Source of the DNA: JBBTWV01 sp038062615
GTDB taxonomy: Bacteria; Patescibacteriota; Gracilibacteria; UBA1369; UM-FILTER-53-11
Assembly: GCA_038062615.1 (NCBI GenBank)
Contig: JBBTWV010000002.1
Span: 1-56,491 of the forward strand
DNA length: 56,491 nt
Reading direction: 5' to 3'
Shown: in pieces, positions 34,314-42,972 of the stretch
Layout of the letters: every line of letters begins with the position of its first letter
Position numbering within the stretch: position 1 is the first letter of the stretch
Position numbers and translations under genes: made by a program
Notes under the pieces: model-generated
Databases searched by the model: none
Told to the model about the DNA's origin: nothing
Seen by the model: only the letters and a program-made list of their open reading frames with translations

Positions 34314-35288
34314 TCACACATCGGAAAGTTTCAAACTACGAGCCTCAAGAGCGGCGGCGACTTCGTTAAGCGCTTTTCTTCCAAATCCGCGAAGGTTAGT
34401 AAGTTTGCTCTCTGTGCATTTTGTAAGCATCTCAATAGAACCAATTTCGCCATTAATGAGAGCATTAAGGGTTCTTGGGGAAAGTCCCAGAATTTCAATA
34501 GGCGTATAAGATTCTTGCGTTGGCTTTTTGGATTCCTCTTGCTCCGCCTTTGCCGTGATCTTGTTCACATCCGTCATGAAGTCAGGCTCCACAGAGACAT
34601 CTGCCACATTGAAGAGTCCAAAGTAGGATTTGAGAACATTGGAAGCAAATTTAAGGGCATCTTCCGGGCTAAGAGCACCGTTTGTCTCAATTTCCATGGT
34701 GAGTTTATCTAAATTCGTGAGGGAACCCACACGAGTGGACTCCACATCGTACTTAACTTTTTTGACAGGGGAGAAGAAGGCATCAATCCAAATAATGTTT
34801 ACAGTGTCATCTGTTTTTTGAGCCTGAGCAACTGGACGGTAACCAACGCCTTTTTCAATTCGCAGTTCCATATTGAGTTTGCCGCCTTTATCTAAAGTCG
34901 TAATGTAAAGTTCTGGATTGAGAATTTCCACGTCGCTTGGAACCTCAATATGTTTGGCCAGGATAACGCCTTCTTTGTTTACTTTCAAAGTTCCGACGGC
35001 TGGTTCTTTGGAACCTTTCTTAAGCTGAAGGAGTTTCAAATTCAACATAATATCGAGTGCGCTCTCTTTCACACCTTTCACCGTAGCGTATTCATACGTC
35101 ACACCCTCAATGCGAACGCCCGTAACGGCTGCGCCAGGAAGGGATGAAAGCAAGACTCGGCGAAACGCATTACCCACCGTCATGCCGTAGCCCGTAGGAA
35201 GAGGACTCACCGTGAAGATGGCGTGTGTGGCAGAAATGCGTTGAATGCGAATCTTTGGAATCCCAATTTCTTCTTGAATCTGATGCAT
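34314..35288 (-). CDS. rpoA: RNA polymerase alpha subunit
   Basis: 324 residues. N-terminal dimerisation domain (about 1-230, with GNAFRRVLLSSLPGAAVTGVRI and SVEPDFMTDVNKI), a Lys/Glu linker, and the C-terminal DNA/activator-binding domain (LGLSPRTLNALINGEIGSI, LRGFGRKALNEV). Both domains are intact, so activator contact through alpha-CTD should be possible. Gene order rpsM-K-D-rpoA-rplQ is canonical. Confidence 0.96.
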   Translation of the reverse strand: MHQIQEEIGIPKIRIQRISATHAIFTVSPLPTGYGMTVGNAFRRVLLSSLPGAAVTGVRIEGVTYEYATVKGVKESALDIMLNLKLLQLKKGSKEPAVGTLKVNKEGVILAKHIEVPSDVEILNPELYITTLDKGGKLNMELRIEKGVGYRPVAQAQKTDDTVNIIWIDAFFSPVKKVKYDVESTRVGSLTNLDKLTMEIETNGALSPEDALKFASNVLKSYFGLFNVADVSVEPDFMTDVNKITAKAEQEESKKPTQESYTPIEILGLSPRTLNALINGEIGSIEMLTKCTESKLTNLRGFGRKALNEVAAALEARSLKLSDV

Positions 35289-35335
35289 AAGAGTGGTGGA
35301 AAGGAATAAAAGTGTAGGAATTCTAGGCGAGCGGT

Positions 35336-35941
35336 TTACCTCGAGTAGAATTCAATAATCATTTGAGGTTCAACGGATGCCTCCAAATCTTGCTTTGCGG
35401 CTTTTCCGATGACTTGTCCCGTAAAATTCTCAGCATCTACTTTGAGCCAAGCCGGTGGGGTAGTAGCCCGCTTTGAGAGATTTTCAAAAGCTGGCATCGT
35501 CTTATTTTTTGGACGCACAGTGAAACTATCGCCTTCTTTAAGTTGAATGGACGGCACATTGGCACGCTTGCCGTTGAGGGTAAAGATACCGTGAGCCACA
35601 AACTGACGAGCCTGACGTCGCGTGGTGGCAAAACCAGAACGGAACACGATATTATCAAAGCGATTTTCTAACTGGCGAATAAGCTCTTCACCAGAAACTT
35701 CTGGACTGGAAATCGCATTTTTGTAATATTTTTGAATCTGTTTTTCTGAAACTCCAAAAATACGCCTCGTCTTTTGCTTCTCGCGAAGCTGTTTGGCGTA
35801 GTCGGATTTTTTGCCATGCGTATCTTTTCCGTGCATGCCCGGCGGATAATTTCGGCGCACCGTAGCACACTCGTGTTTATCGCACAGTTTCATGCCTTCG
35901 CGGCGGCAGAGACGACAGATTGGTCCTAGATAACGACCCAT
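35336..35941 (-). CDS. rpsD: ribosomal protein S4
   Basis: 201 residues. The N-terminal zinc-type cluster CRLCRREGMKLCDKHEC holds four Cys, followed by the S4 RNA-binding domain (LENRFDNIVFRSGFATTRRQARQFVAHGIF). Primary 16S binder and, in many bacteria, a repressor of the alpha operon. Confidence 0.96.
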   Translation of the reverse strand: MGRYLGPICRLCRREGMKLCDKHECATVRRNYPPGMHGKDTHGKKSDYAKQLREKQKTRRIFGVSEKQIQKYYKNAISSPEVSGEELIRQLENRFDNIVFRSGFATTRRQARQFVAHGIFTLNGKRANVPSIQLKEGDSFTVRPKNKTMPAFENLSKRATTPPAWLKVDAENFTGQVIGKAAKQDLEASVEPQMIIEFYSR

Positions 35942-35963
35942 AAAAAAATAAAAATTAGATGTT

Positions 35964-35983
35964 TGTCGCCCATGCAGGCGACA
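35964..35983. repeat. hairpin between rpsK and rpsD
   Basis: Stem TGTCGCC/GGCGACA with a 6-nt loop, just upstream of the rpsD start. The GCGACATGATGC part resembles the GATGACATGATGC stretch at about 36590. It may be a repeat or an S4-type regulatory hairpin. Confidence 0.5.
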
Positions 35984-35994
35984 TGATGCGAAGG

Positions 35995-36522
35995 CTAGAC
36001 GCGGCGTGCCTTACGAGGACGGCAGCCATTGTGAGCAATAGCTGTTTTATCACTAATAGTTTCAATAGAAACTCCAGAAGCACTTACGGCTCTTACCGCT
36101 TGGTCGCGTCCGGATCCCGTGCCTTTTACAGAAACATGAACTCGTTCCACGCCTAATGCCTTGGCTTTTGTAAGCGCTGTTTCAGCTGCCACCGAAGCAG
36201 CATAAGGCGTCGCTTTTCTCGTGCCTTTAAATCCGCATGAACCCGAAGATGCCCAGCAGACCACATTCCCATTCATCTCAGTCACCGTTACAATCGTATT
36301 GTTGTAACTGGCCTGAACCGTAACCATAGCCTCGGTAAGGCTATGCTTTTTGGACTTCTTCTTGCGCTTCTTGGCACCAGCTTCATCCTCGCCGCTTGCT
36401 CGGTTTGATGCCTGAGCATCATCGCCTCCTTCGGCTGCAGCACCTTCCGTGGTTGCGGATGGCGCATCTTTTGCAGGGGCATCAGCTGGAGCAACACTTG
36501 GTTTTTTGGGTTCTTCTGCCAT
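35995..36522 (-). CDS. rpsK: ribosomal protein S11 with repeat-derived N-terminal extension
   Basis: 175 residues, against about 130 typical. The S11 core begins near residue 62 (AMVTVQASYNNTIVTVTE) and ends GCRPRKARRV. The extra 60 residues are Ala/Pro/Glu-rich followed by a Lys run. Residues about 33-48 (DDAQASNRASGEDEAG) are encoded by a dispersed repeat also found at 18788-18825. S11 forms the platform at the E/P-site mRNA exit. Confidence 0.95.
   Translation of the reverse strand: MAEEPKKPSVAPADAPAKDAPSATTEGAAAEGGDDAQASNRASGEDEAGAKKRKKKSKKHSLTEAMVTVQASYNNTIVTVTEMNGNVVCWASSGSCGFKGTRKATPYAASVAAETALTKAKALGVERVHVSVKGTGSGRDQAVRAVSASGVSIETISDKTAIAHNGCRPRKARRV
36385..36430. repeat. repeat family B block inside rpsK
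   Basis: Reverse complement of 18788-18825, about 30 of 35 bases identical (GATGCT.AGGCATCAA, then GAGCAAGCGGCGA). It remains in frame with rpsK. Confidence 0.65.
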
Positions 36523-36540
36523 AAAAAATTTGAGTGGTTG

Positions 36541-36627
36541 CGCCCTTCAGGCGCAGTTATTGGTTTAGCCTCGCTAGAGTCATCTATGCAGATGACATGA
36601 TGCTGAGGCATCAGGCTCGGCCTGTTA
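36541..36627. repeat. repeat family B between rpsM and rpsK
   Basis: On the minus strand it begins with TAACAGGCCGAGCC, the TAA being the rpsM stop codon, and ends in a GCGCCTGAAGGGCGC hairpin close to the rpsK start. It fills the spacer. Confidence 0.78.
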
Positions 36628-36999
36628 CTTCGTTACCTTTTTCTTGTTGGCTACCGTTACGCGTTTGCCTTTTCTTGTGCGGGCATTCGTTTTTGTTCGC
36701 TGGCCGCGCACCGGCAGACGTCTTCGATGGCGAAGTCCGCGGTAGCATCCAATCTCCTGGAGTCGTTTGATATCCAGTTGAACTTTGCGGCGAAGATCTC
36801 CCTCAACCGGCATTTTGGCAATATATTCACGCACCTTATTAAGATCTACTTCATTGAGATCCTTCATCTTCACATCCTTATTGATGTTTAAATCCGTAAG
36901 AATGCGCTTAGAGACGGACCTCCCAATGCCATAGACGAGCGTCAGTCCTGCTTCAATGCGTTTGTTGTCTGGAATATTTACACCTGCGATTCGAGCCAT
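36625..36999 (-). CDS. rpsM: ribosomal protein S13
   Basis: 124 residues, normal. ARIAGVNIPDNKRIEAGLTLVYGIG at the N-terminus and GLRHRRRLPVRGQRTKTNARTRKG-type tail that contacts the P-site tRNA. Its stop codon lies within a palindromic repeat. Confidence 0.96.
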   Translation of the reverse strand: MARIAGVNIPDNKRIEAGLTLVYGIGRSVSKRILTDLNINKDVKMKDLNEVDLNKVREYIAKMPVEGDLRRKVQLDIKRLQEIGCYRGLRHRRRLPVRGQRTKTNARTRKGKRVTVANKKKVTK

Positions 37000-37014
37000 A
37001 AGGAGAGAGATAGA

Positions 37015-37128
37015 TTAACCTTGTCGTTGCTTATGTTTAGGAGTTTTGCAGATAACGCGGACGACTCTTCGTCGTCGAATAATCTTGCATTTAGGACATA
37101 TGGGTTTTACGGAAGCTCGGACTTTCAT
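37015..37128 (-). CDS. rpmJ: ribosomal protein L36
   Basis: 37 residues, starting MKVRASVKPICPKCK and ending KTPKHKQRQG. The zinc site C11, C14, C27 and H32 is intact. The ATG overlaps the infA stop (ATGA), so translation is coupled. Normal length; located between infA and rpsM as in most bacteria. Confidence 0.95.
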   Translation of the reverse strand: MKVRASVKPICPKCKIIRRRRVVRVICKTPKHKQRQG

Positions 37129-37406
37129 ACCGGATTAGATGGCGGACTTGGCCGCGACGAATCAAAATTATCTTTATAACGGAAGGTAATACGACCGACT
37201 CCTTGCAAATCACTTGAATCAAGTTCAATCCGGACACGATCGCCCGGAATGATTCTTATATAGTGGAGGCGCATTTTACCTGAGATTTTTCCCCGAACGA
37301 CCATGTTCTCAGGGAAGCTAGGGTCAGTGATCTTAATGTTAAAGAATGCACTCGGAAGATTTTGGAGGACCACACCGTCAACCTCCCATTTGTTGCCTTT
37401 TGGCAT
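37125..37406 (-). CDS. infA: translation initiation factor IF-1
   Basis: 93 residues, longer than the usual 72. The OB-fold core (VDGVVLQNLPSAFFNIKI, GKMRLHYIRIIPGDRVRIEL, GRITFRYK) is followed by about 18 extra C-terminal residues rich in Ser/Pro. Occupies the A site of the 30S subunit during initiation. Its stop is TGA, evidence that UGA is a stop in this organism. Confidence 0.93.
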   Translation of the reverse strand: MPKGNKWEVDGVVLQNLPSAFFNIKITDPSFPENMVVRGKISGKMRLHYIRIIPGDRVRIELDSSDLQGVGRITFRYKDNFDSSRPSPPSNPV

Positions 37407-37490
37407 AATTTATCGTGAAACAGTCTTTTTTAAGAAAGCAGAGGGATATTAACCAAAATCATGCTTCTCCTGCAAGGAAATTAAAAAAAT

Positions 37491-38267
37491 CTATTGCGGA
37501 TAAACGGCGTTTATTGTGTCGTTATATTTTGTCAAAACTTCGCAACCTGATGGCGTTATGGCAATAGTATGCTCCACTTGGCACGCCATGGAATGATCGC
37601 GGGTAACCACCGTCCAATCATCGCTTAGAGTGTCCACAAAACGTGCACCCATGTTAATGATGGGTTCCACTGCAATAACCATGCCTGGGACGAGCAGAGG
37701 GCCTTTGCCTTTTTTGCCCATATTGGGAACCTCCGGCTCTTCGTGCAGCTGGCGGCCAACCCCGTGCCCAATGTAATCGCGCACCACAGAATATCCGTGT
37801 GATTCAATCCATTGCTGGACGGCAAATCCAATGTCTCCCGTATGGGCTCCAGGCTTTATAGCAGCCAAACCTTTTTCAAAGGACTGCTGAACCGTTTTTA
37901 CAAATGTCACTATTTCGGGCTTCACATTTCCAATGAGCACCGTTACAGCCGCATCGGTATGAAATCCTTTGTGAATAACACCGCCGTCAATGCTTATGAT
38001 GTCACCGTCTTGCAGCACTCGCGGACCAGGAATGGTGTGTACCACTTCATCGTTTATCGAGGTGCAAATAACCGCAGGGAAGCCGCGATAGCCTTTAAAG
38101 GAAGGTGCCACATCGTATTTTGCCATCATTGCCTCTGCCTTGAGGTTGAGGTCGCCCGTCGTCATGCCAGCTTTTGTCTGAATGGCTAACTCATGCAAAA
38201 TTTCTGCGAGGATTTTGCCGCCCTCGCGCATGGCTTGGATTTCTTCGTTGGTTTTAATGTGAATCAT
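37491..38267 (-). CDS. map: methionine aminopeptidase, type I
   Basis: 258 residues from the ATG at 38267 (MIHIKTNEEIQ), preferred over a GTG 15 nt upstream. Removes N-terminal Met. Metal ligands are spread over ISIDGGVIHKGFHTDAAVT, YIGHGVGRQLHEEPEVPN, AVEPIINMG and CQVEHTIAI. It sits between adk and infA, as in the secY-adk-map-infA order. Confidence 0.95.
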   Translation of the reverse strand: MIHIKTNEEIQAMREGGKILAEILHELAIQTKAGMTTGDLNLKAEAMMAKYDVAPSFKGYRGFPAVICTSINDEVVHTIPGPRVLQDGDIISIDGGVIHKGFHTDAAVTVLIGNVKPEIVTFVKTVQQSFEKGLAAIKPGAHTGDIGFAVQQWIESHGYSVVRDYIGHGVGRQLHEEPEVPNMGKKGKGPLLVPGMVIAVEPIINMGARFVDTLSDDWTVVTRDHSMACQVEHTIAITPSGCEVLTKYNDTINAVYPQ

Positions 38268-38287
38268 AGAATTTGTGTGCACAGGCC

Positions 38288-38944
38288 CTAACCAAGTTTT
38301 TCAAAAAGATTTTTACTGACTTCTTCAATGGTGCCTGTGCCGTTTACCGTGATCATTTTTTCACGCGTTTTCCATTCTTCAATCACCGGCAGCGTTTCTT
38401 TATAAAAAATATCAATACGCGTGCGGATACTCTCCGGGTTATCATCGGTCCGTCTGAATAACGTCCCACTACATTTTTCACAAACCGGGTGGGAATAAGC
38501 AAACGGATAGGTTGCCTTGCAATCCATACATATGCGTCGCCAAATCAATCTTTTTTCAGCTTCATGTCGTGAAATATCAAAATAAATACCAATATATTCT
38601 CGGTTCATTTTCTGTAGTAATGCTTCAAAAGTTCCGCTTTGTTCTTGATTCCGGGGAATACCATCAAAGATAATTGGCATTTCTGGATGATTTTTTGGCA
38701 CGAGAGTAGTGATGCAATTTTCAACGATCCTCATTACAACTTCATTGGACACTAAGTGTCCCGCATCAATTATGGATTTAATTTCTTTTCCTAGTGGTGA
38801 ATCTTCTTTCGAGAGTATTCTAAGCTGTTCTCCGGTTTCGAAATAAATTGGAAAGGAATTATTTTTATCAACTAATTTCTTAATTAATATTTTCCCTTGG
38901 GTTCCTTTTCCCGCACCTTGTATTCCAAAAAGCACATAATCCAT
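38288..38944 (-). CDS. adk: adenylate kinase
   Basis: 218 residues. P-loop FGIQGAGKGTQG; NMP-binding segment with FDGIPRNQEQ; LID with a zinc-type cluster CMDC...CEKC. Interconverts ATP + AMP and 2 ADP. The LID Cys4 is typical of Gram-positive-like and CPR enzymes. FDGIPRN replaces the more usual LDGFPR. Confidence 0.94.
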   Translation of the reverse strand: MDYVLFGIQGAGKGTQGKILIKKLVDKNNSFPIYFETGEQLRILSKEDSPLGKEIKSIIDAGHLVSNEVVMRIVENCITTLVPKNHPEMPIIFDGIPRNQEQSGTFEALLQKMNREYIGIYFDISRHEAEKRLIWRRICMDCKATYPFAYSHPVCEKCSGTLFRRTDDNPESIRTRIDIFYKETLPVIEEWKTREKMITVNGTGTIEEVSKNLFEKLG

Positions 38945-38946
38945 AG

Positions 38947-38974
38947 CAGGGTACAGGGTACAGGGCCCAGGGTA
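38947..38974. repeat. CAGGGTA tandem microrepeat
   Basis: Successive units CAGGGTA, CAGGGTA, CAGGGCC, CAGGGTA between adk and secY. Non-coding; not seen elsewhere in the window. Confidence 0.55.
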
Positions 38975-39056
38975 TGAGGGTCAATCCCGGAAAATATTTT
39001 CTTCTTATAGGTAGCACGGCCTGGCGGCCCTGTCCGAAAAAAATACGCAATCGCCA

Positions 39057-40352
39057 CTACACTAACTTCTCGTAATCATGCATGATGAGCTGCGCGTTGA
39101 TTTGTCGCACCAGCTCCAGCACCACGCCTACGATAATAATTAACCCGGCGCCGGAAATGAGGCTTGGTACCGAACCCAATTGTGATCCGGAAAATGCAAT
39201 TTGAAGAAGAATGGGCGCCACGGCAATGAGTGCTAAGAAAACACCGCCAAAGAGATTTAAGCGATTAGAGATTTTTCCAAGATATTCCACGGTTTGGCTT
39301 CCTGGTCGAATACCGGGAATATAACCACCTCGTTTTTGAATGTTCTCCGCCACCTGCTTGGCATTGAAGGTGATGCTCACGTAGAAGTACGTGAAGAGAA
39401 TAATCAATAAGAAGTAGAGGATGAGGTAGAGAGTACTATTTGGAGCAAAATAAACCGAGAGAAATTCGCCGGTGCTCTTGAGCCACTCGGTGCCTGAGCG
39501 TTGGAAGAATTGAGCCAATAAACTTGGGAAGCTTACGAGTGAAACGGCAAAAATGATCGGAATCATGCCTGCCTGATTAATACGAATCGGTAAAGCGGAT
39601 TGCTCGCCGCGGCCTTGGAACTTGTGGCCCGCGTAGGTAATGGGAATTTTTCGCTCGCCTTCGGCAACCAACACAATGACTACCAATAAAATAATCGTGA
39701 AAAGAATGGTGCCAACAAATGGAATGAGGGCCTGCGTATCGGTTTGGCCAAGATACAGGGTTTGAGCCACAATTGCCGGCATGCCGGCAATAATATTCGT
39801 GAAGATGATGAGCGAGATGCCGTTGCCAATGCCTTTTTCGGTTATGATTTCACCTAACCACATGAGCCACAGAGTTCCCGTGGTGATGGTCAGCATAATT
39901 GGCAGAATGACTTTTGGATCCTGGATGCTTTCAATAATAGGAATTTGTGACTGAGAATTGAGGAGCAAAATGGTTCCGTAGGATTGGAGCAGGGCGAGCG
40001 GGATGGTGAGCCAACGGGTATATTTGTTGAGGGTTTTTTGACCTTGTTCTCCTTCCTTAGAAAGATTCTCCCATTTTGGAATAATAACGGTGAGTAGCTG
40101 AATAATAATGGATGCATTAATGTAAGGGGACACTCCCATCAGCACGATAGAAAAATTTTCTGCGCTGCCACCCGTAAGCGCCGAGAAAATTCCAAAGAAA
40201 GAATTTTGCTGGAAAATAGCCTGGATTGCCTGGAGATTGGCACCAGAAATAGAAATTTGCGTAGTAAGGCGATAAACCAAAAGTGCGCCTATTGTGAAGA
40301 GGATTTTCTTTCGCAGATCCTTAGAGTGCCAGATTTGCGCAAAGTATTTCAT
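39057..40352 (-). CDS. secY: Sec translocon channel subunit SecY
   Basis: 431 residues from MKYFAQIWHSKD, an ATG 4 bp after rplO. About ten transmembrane segments. Motifs include GVSPYINASIIIQLLT, IIFTNIIAGMP, PITYAGHKFQGRGEQSALPIRINQAGMIPIIFA and QKRGGYIPGIRPG. It forms the protein-conducting channel for the many secreted proteins in this window. secE and secG are not in this window. Confidence 0.96.
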   Translation of the reverse strand: MKYFAQIWHSKDLRKKILFTIGALLVYRLTTQISISGANLQAIQAIFQQNSFFGIFSALTGGSAENFSIVLMGVSPYINASIIIQLLTVIIPKWENLSKEGEQGQKTLNKYTRWLTIPLALLQSYGTILLLNSQSQIPIIESIQDPKVILPIMLTITTGTLWLMWLGEIITEKGIGNGISLIIFTNIIAGMPAIVAQTLYLGQTDTQALIPFVGTILFTIILLVVIVLVAEGERKIPITYAGHKFQGRGEQSALPIRINQAGMIPIIFAVSLVSFPSLLAQFFQRSGTEWLKSTGEFLSVYFAPNSTLYLILYFLLIILFTYFYVSITFNAKQVAENIQKRGGYIPGIRPGSQTVEYLGKISNRLNLFGGVFLALIAVAPILLQIAFSGSQLGSVPSLISGAGLIIIVGVVLELVRQINAQLIMHDYEKLV

Positions 40353-40356
40353 GGGT

Positions 40357-40851
40357 TTATTTTGCCTCAGATGGGGCCTTGGAAGCAACAGTCTTTTGAG
40401 ATGCTCCAGAAAGCACGATGGTTCCGTTTTTCGCTTCAATTTTTTGCTTGGCGGATGCGGAACAGGCATCAACTTTTACCGTAAGCTTCTTTTGGACTTC
40501 TCCGTCACCCAAAATTTTAACCGGCAAGTTTTTGCGTGAAACCAGCTTCTGCTCATAAAGAGCGATGAGATCAACCGTCATACCTTCGTCAAACACATTC
40601 AAGTCGGCAACATTCACTACTTGGAAAGGCACGCGGTTAGGATTGTTGAACCCTTTGAGCTTTGGAAGGCGTCGGAGGAGAGGAGTCTGTCCTCCTTCAA
40701 AACCCTGCTTAACACGTCCACCAGAACGAGATTTTTGGCCTTTAACGCCTCGTCCGGAATACGAACCTCTACCAGAACCGTCTCCGCGTCCTGCTGCGCG
40801 GGCGAATCTGTGAGCACCTGCCTGTGGTTTAAGGGTGTGATGTCCAATCAT
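40357..40851 (-). CDS. rplO: ribosomal protein L15
   Basis: 164 residues. The Gly-rich N-terminus (GRGDGSGRGSYSGRGVKGQKSRSG-type region) and GFEGGQTPLLRRLPKLKGF are diagnostic. Its start overlaps the rpsE stop by ATGA, leaving no room for rpmD (L30). Confidence 0.95.
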   Translation of the reverse strand: MIGHHTLKPQAGAHRFARAAGRGDGSGRGSYSGRGVKGQKSRSGGRVKQGFEGGQTPLLRRLPKLKGFNNPNRVPFQVVNVADLNVFDEGMTVDLIALYEQKLVSRKNLPVKILGDGEVQKKLTVKVDACSASAKQKIEAKNGTIVLSGASQKTVASKAPSEAK

Positions 40852-41489
40852 ACAGTGGGTTTTTTCATGGGTTTAAGTTGCCCAAGCGCAATCATCATAG
40901 CTTGTGCATTGGTAATTCGATTTCTGGCGCCGAACATTTTGCTGAGCATATTTTTAATTCCGGCTAGTTCTGCAATTTTACGAACGGCACCGCCGGCAAT
41001 AATTCCTGTACCAGGGCTGGCTGGCATCATAAAAATTTTAGCGCTCTTAAACTTTACCGTGACGTCATGCGGTATAGTGCCGTTTTTGAGCGGAACCACC
41101 ACCATGTCTTTTTTGGCCTGAGTGATAGCTTTTTGGATGGCACCGACGACTTCGTGGGATTTTCCAATACCAATGCCCACTTTACCCTTTCTGTTGCCAA
41201 CAACCACGGTGGCGCGGAAACGCAAACGGCGTCCTCCTTTTACTACGCGCGTTACACGATCAATTTGCAAAACTTCTTCTTCATATTCGGAAGGTTCTCT
41301 TCTGCCTCCACGTCCACCGTGGCCCCCGCCTGGACCTCCGCGTCCTCCTCCGGGTCCTCCGCGTCCATGCCCACCACCCGGACCACCACGCCCGCCGCCA
41401 CCTGGTCCTCCGCGCTTGCCTGCCGGTAGGCTAGTTCCGCGTTGGGGTGCTGCTCCTGCTGCCGGTACATTACTTTTCTGTTGTTCCAT
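40848..41489 (-). CDS. rpsE: ribosomal protein S5 with RGG-rich N-terminal extension
   Basis: 213 residues. The S5 core starts near residue 72 (EEEVLQIDRVTRVVKGGRRLRFRA) and is intact (GNRKGKVGIGIGKSHEV, ASPGTGIIAGGAVRKIAELAGI). The preceding 60 residues are Gly/Arg repeats (RGGPGGGHGRGG-like), resembling eukaryotic RGG boxes and probably disordered and RNA-binding. A dispersed 15-mer (41417-41431) lies in this extension. Confidence 0.94.
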   Translation of the reverse strand: MEQQKSNVPAAGAAPQRGTSLPAGKRGGPGGGGRGGPGGGHGRGGPGGGRGGPGGGHGGRGGRREPSEYEEEVLQIDRVTRVVKGGRRLRFRATVVVGNRKGKVGIGIGKSHEVVGAIQKAITQAKKDMVVVPLKNGTIPHDVTVKFKSAKIFMMPASPGTGIIAGGAVRKIAELAGIKNMLSKMFGARNRITNAQAMMIALGQLKPMKKPTV

Positions 41490-41503
41490 AAGATTTTAGA
41501 ATT

Positions 41504-41537
41504 ACATTCTTGATTCCTGACTCCTGATTCTTGACTC
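41504..41537. repeat. GAGTCAAGAATCAGG-type microrepeat
   Basis: Minus strand reads GAGTCAAGAATCAGGAGTC then AGGAATCAAGAATG, the same motif as at 3354-3381. It begins at the rplR stop codon and fills the spacer before rpsE. Confidence 0.55.
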
Positions 41538-41883
41538 AGAACACAAGGCCGCCTTCACGTGCGCCATCGGCGAGTGCTTTTACGCGACCATGATATTTAT
41601 AGCCGTTTCGATCAAATACACAAGTTTTTACGCCTTTTTCGAGAGCCTTTTTAGCCAGTTCCATACCGACTTTTTTAGCACGCTCGGTCTTGGTGCCTTG
41701 CTTAATGAAAGCACTATCGCTCGCAGCAGCAACCACAAGCCCTTTGGCATCGTTCACTAATTGAGCGTAATTTTTCTTAAGACTTCGGAAAACCACGAGC
41801 CGCGGACGAGTTTCTGAGCCTTCTATGCGGGCACGGATTCGGATGTGTCTTCTTTCGCGTTTGAGGAACTTCTTATTGTTCAT
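41536..41883 (-). CDS. rplR: ribosomal protein L18
   Basis: 115 residues from MNNKKFLKRERRHIRIR. A longer open frame upstream comes only from repeat DNA. RPRLVVFRSLKKNYAQLVND and DRNGYKYHGRVKALADGAREGGL are typical. Binds 5S rRNA with L5. Confidence 0.94.
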   Translation of the reverse strand: MNNKKFLKRERRHIRIRARIEGSETRPRLVVFRSLKKNYAQLVNDAKGLVVAAASDSAFIKQGTKTERAKKVGMELAKKALEKGVKTCVFDRNGYKYHGRVKALADGAREGGLVF

Positions 41884-41962
41884 AATGTTTACGCTCGTCT
41901 GCGCTCGAACCGGCAAAGCCGGATTCTCGCTTGCCTCGCGGCGCCGCTGTGCGGCGCTCATA
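41884..41962. repeat. dispersed repeat family C, copy 1
   Basis: Abuts the rplR start. The minus strand begins ATGAGCGCCGCACAGCGG and ends CGAGCGTAAACATT right before ATG. A close relative at 55789-55868 abuts the rpsG start in the same orientation. Confidence 0.78.
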
Positions 41963-41996
41963 AGGCGCTAGACTGTTAATAAATAGTTAACTTCTT

Positions 41997-42563
41997 CTAC
42001 GCACCGCCTTTAGCGGCGGCTGTAGCGGCTTTTCCGGCCTTGCGGCGGATTTGCTCGCCAAGATAACGAATACCTTTTCCTTTATAAGGTTCTGGTGGAC
42101 GGAGTCCTCGAAGCTCGGAAGCCACTTGGCCCACCAAACTTTTATCAATGCCGGAAACCGTGATGATGTTCTTCTTTTCTTTATCAATTTCAAACAGAAT
42201 GCCTTCCTTAGCGGTGTATTCAATAGGATGAGAGAATCCAAGCGCCAGTTTGAGCTTTTTGCCTGCAATTACTTCAGCGCGGTAACCTACACCTTGAATC
42301 TCAAGTTTTTTGAAGAATCCCTTTGTGACGCCCTCAACCATGTTTGCCACCAGCGTTCGAGTAAGACCGTGGAGGCTTCGATCAAGAATTTCTTCGCTCT
42401 TGCGCTCTACGATGATTTTTCCGTCCTCAATTTTAATAACGACGCGAGCGTGAGGAGCAAAAACAAGCGTGCCCTTTGTCCCTTTTACGTTGAGCTTGCC
42501 CTCTTTAAAGGTAACTTCAACGCCGGAGGGAATGGTAACTGGTTGTTTGCCGATTCGAGACAT
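41997..42563 (-). CDS. rplF: ribosomal protein L6
   Basis: 188 residues from MSRIGKQPVTIPSGVEV (an upstream in-frame start would overlap rpsH). The C-terminal signature PEPYKGKGIRYLGEQIRRKAGK is intact. Near the GTPase-associated centre of the 50S subunit. Confidence 0.95.
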   Translation of the reverse strand: MSRIGKQPVTIPSGVEVTFKEGKLNVKGTKGTLVFAPHARVVIKIEDGKIIVERKSEEILDRSLHGLTRTLVANMVEGVTKGFFKKLEIQGVGYRAEVIAGKKLKLALGFSHPIEYTAKEGILFEIDKEKKNIITVSGIDKSLVGQVASELRGLRPPEPYKGKGIRYLGEQIRRKAGKAATAAAKGGA

Positions 42564-42574
42564 AAAAAATTTTC

Positions 42575-42958
42575 TTAATATACTTCGCAAAGGAATTCAC
42601 CGCCAACTTTTTGCTTACGGGCTTCTTCGCCAGGCAAGATACCGCGGGAAGTAGAAATAATAGCAATGCCTTGGCCGTTTTTAACGCGCTTGATTTTATC
42701 CCAACCCACATAAATGCGTTGGCCAGGTTTGCTGACGCGCTTGAGCTGAAGAGGTTCACCCTCCGCACGAAGCACAATGTGCAGCTCCTTGGTTTTTTCT
42801 ATGGCGACTTCCTCAACTTTTTCTAAGAAATGCTTATCCATAAGCACCTGTGCAATCGCCTTGATCATGCGAGATGATCGCACCGTAAGCTCGTGCCGTC
42901 TGGCAGAGCTGGCATTACGAATGCGTGTGAGAAAGTCTGAAATAGGATCGGTAAGCAT
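42575..42958 (-). CDS. rpsH: ribosomal protein S8
   Basis: 127 residues, normal. MLTDPISDFLTRIRNA at the N-terminus and GIAIISTSRGILPGEEARKQKVGGEFLCEVY at the C-terminus. Central-domain 16S binder and, in other bacteria, spc operon repressor. Confidence 0.96.
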   Translation of the reverse strand: MLTDPISDFLTRIRNASSARRHELTVRSSRMIKAIAQVLMDKHFLEKVEEVAIEKTKELHIVLRAEGEPLQLKRVSKPGQRIYVGWDKIKRVKNGQGIAIISTSRGILPGEEARKQKVGGEFLCEVY

Positions 42959-42972
42959 ATGGTGAAATAAAA

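Noticed and set aside
37125..37127. UGA recoding to glycine (as in Gracilibacteria)
   Set aside because: TGA ends infA and the RelE-like gene at positions consistent with family length, so UGA is a stop here.
40800..40860. A hidden rpmD (L30) gene between rpsE and rplO
   Set aside because: The two genes overlap by 4 bp; there is no space, in line with loss of L30 across CPR.
41290..41450. Short-period GC repeats taken as a possible CRISPR-like array
   Set aside because: They encode the Gly/Arg repeats of S5 in frame; there are no regular spacers.
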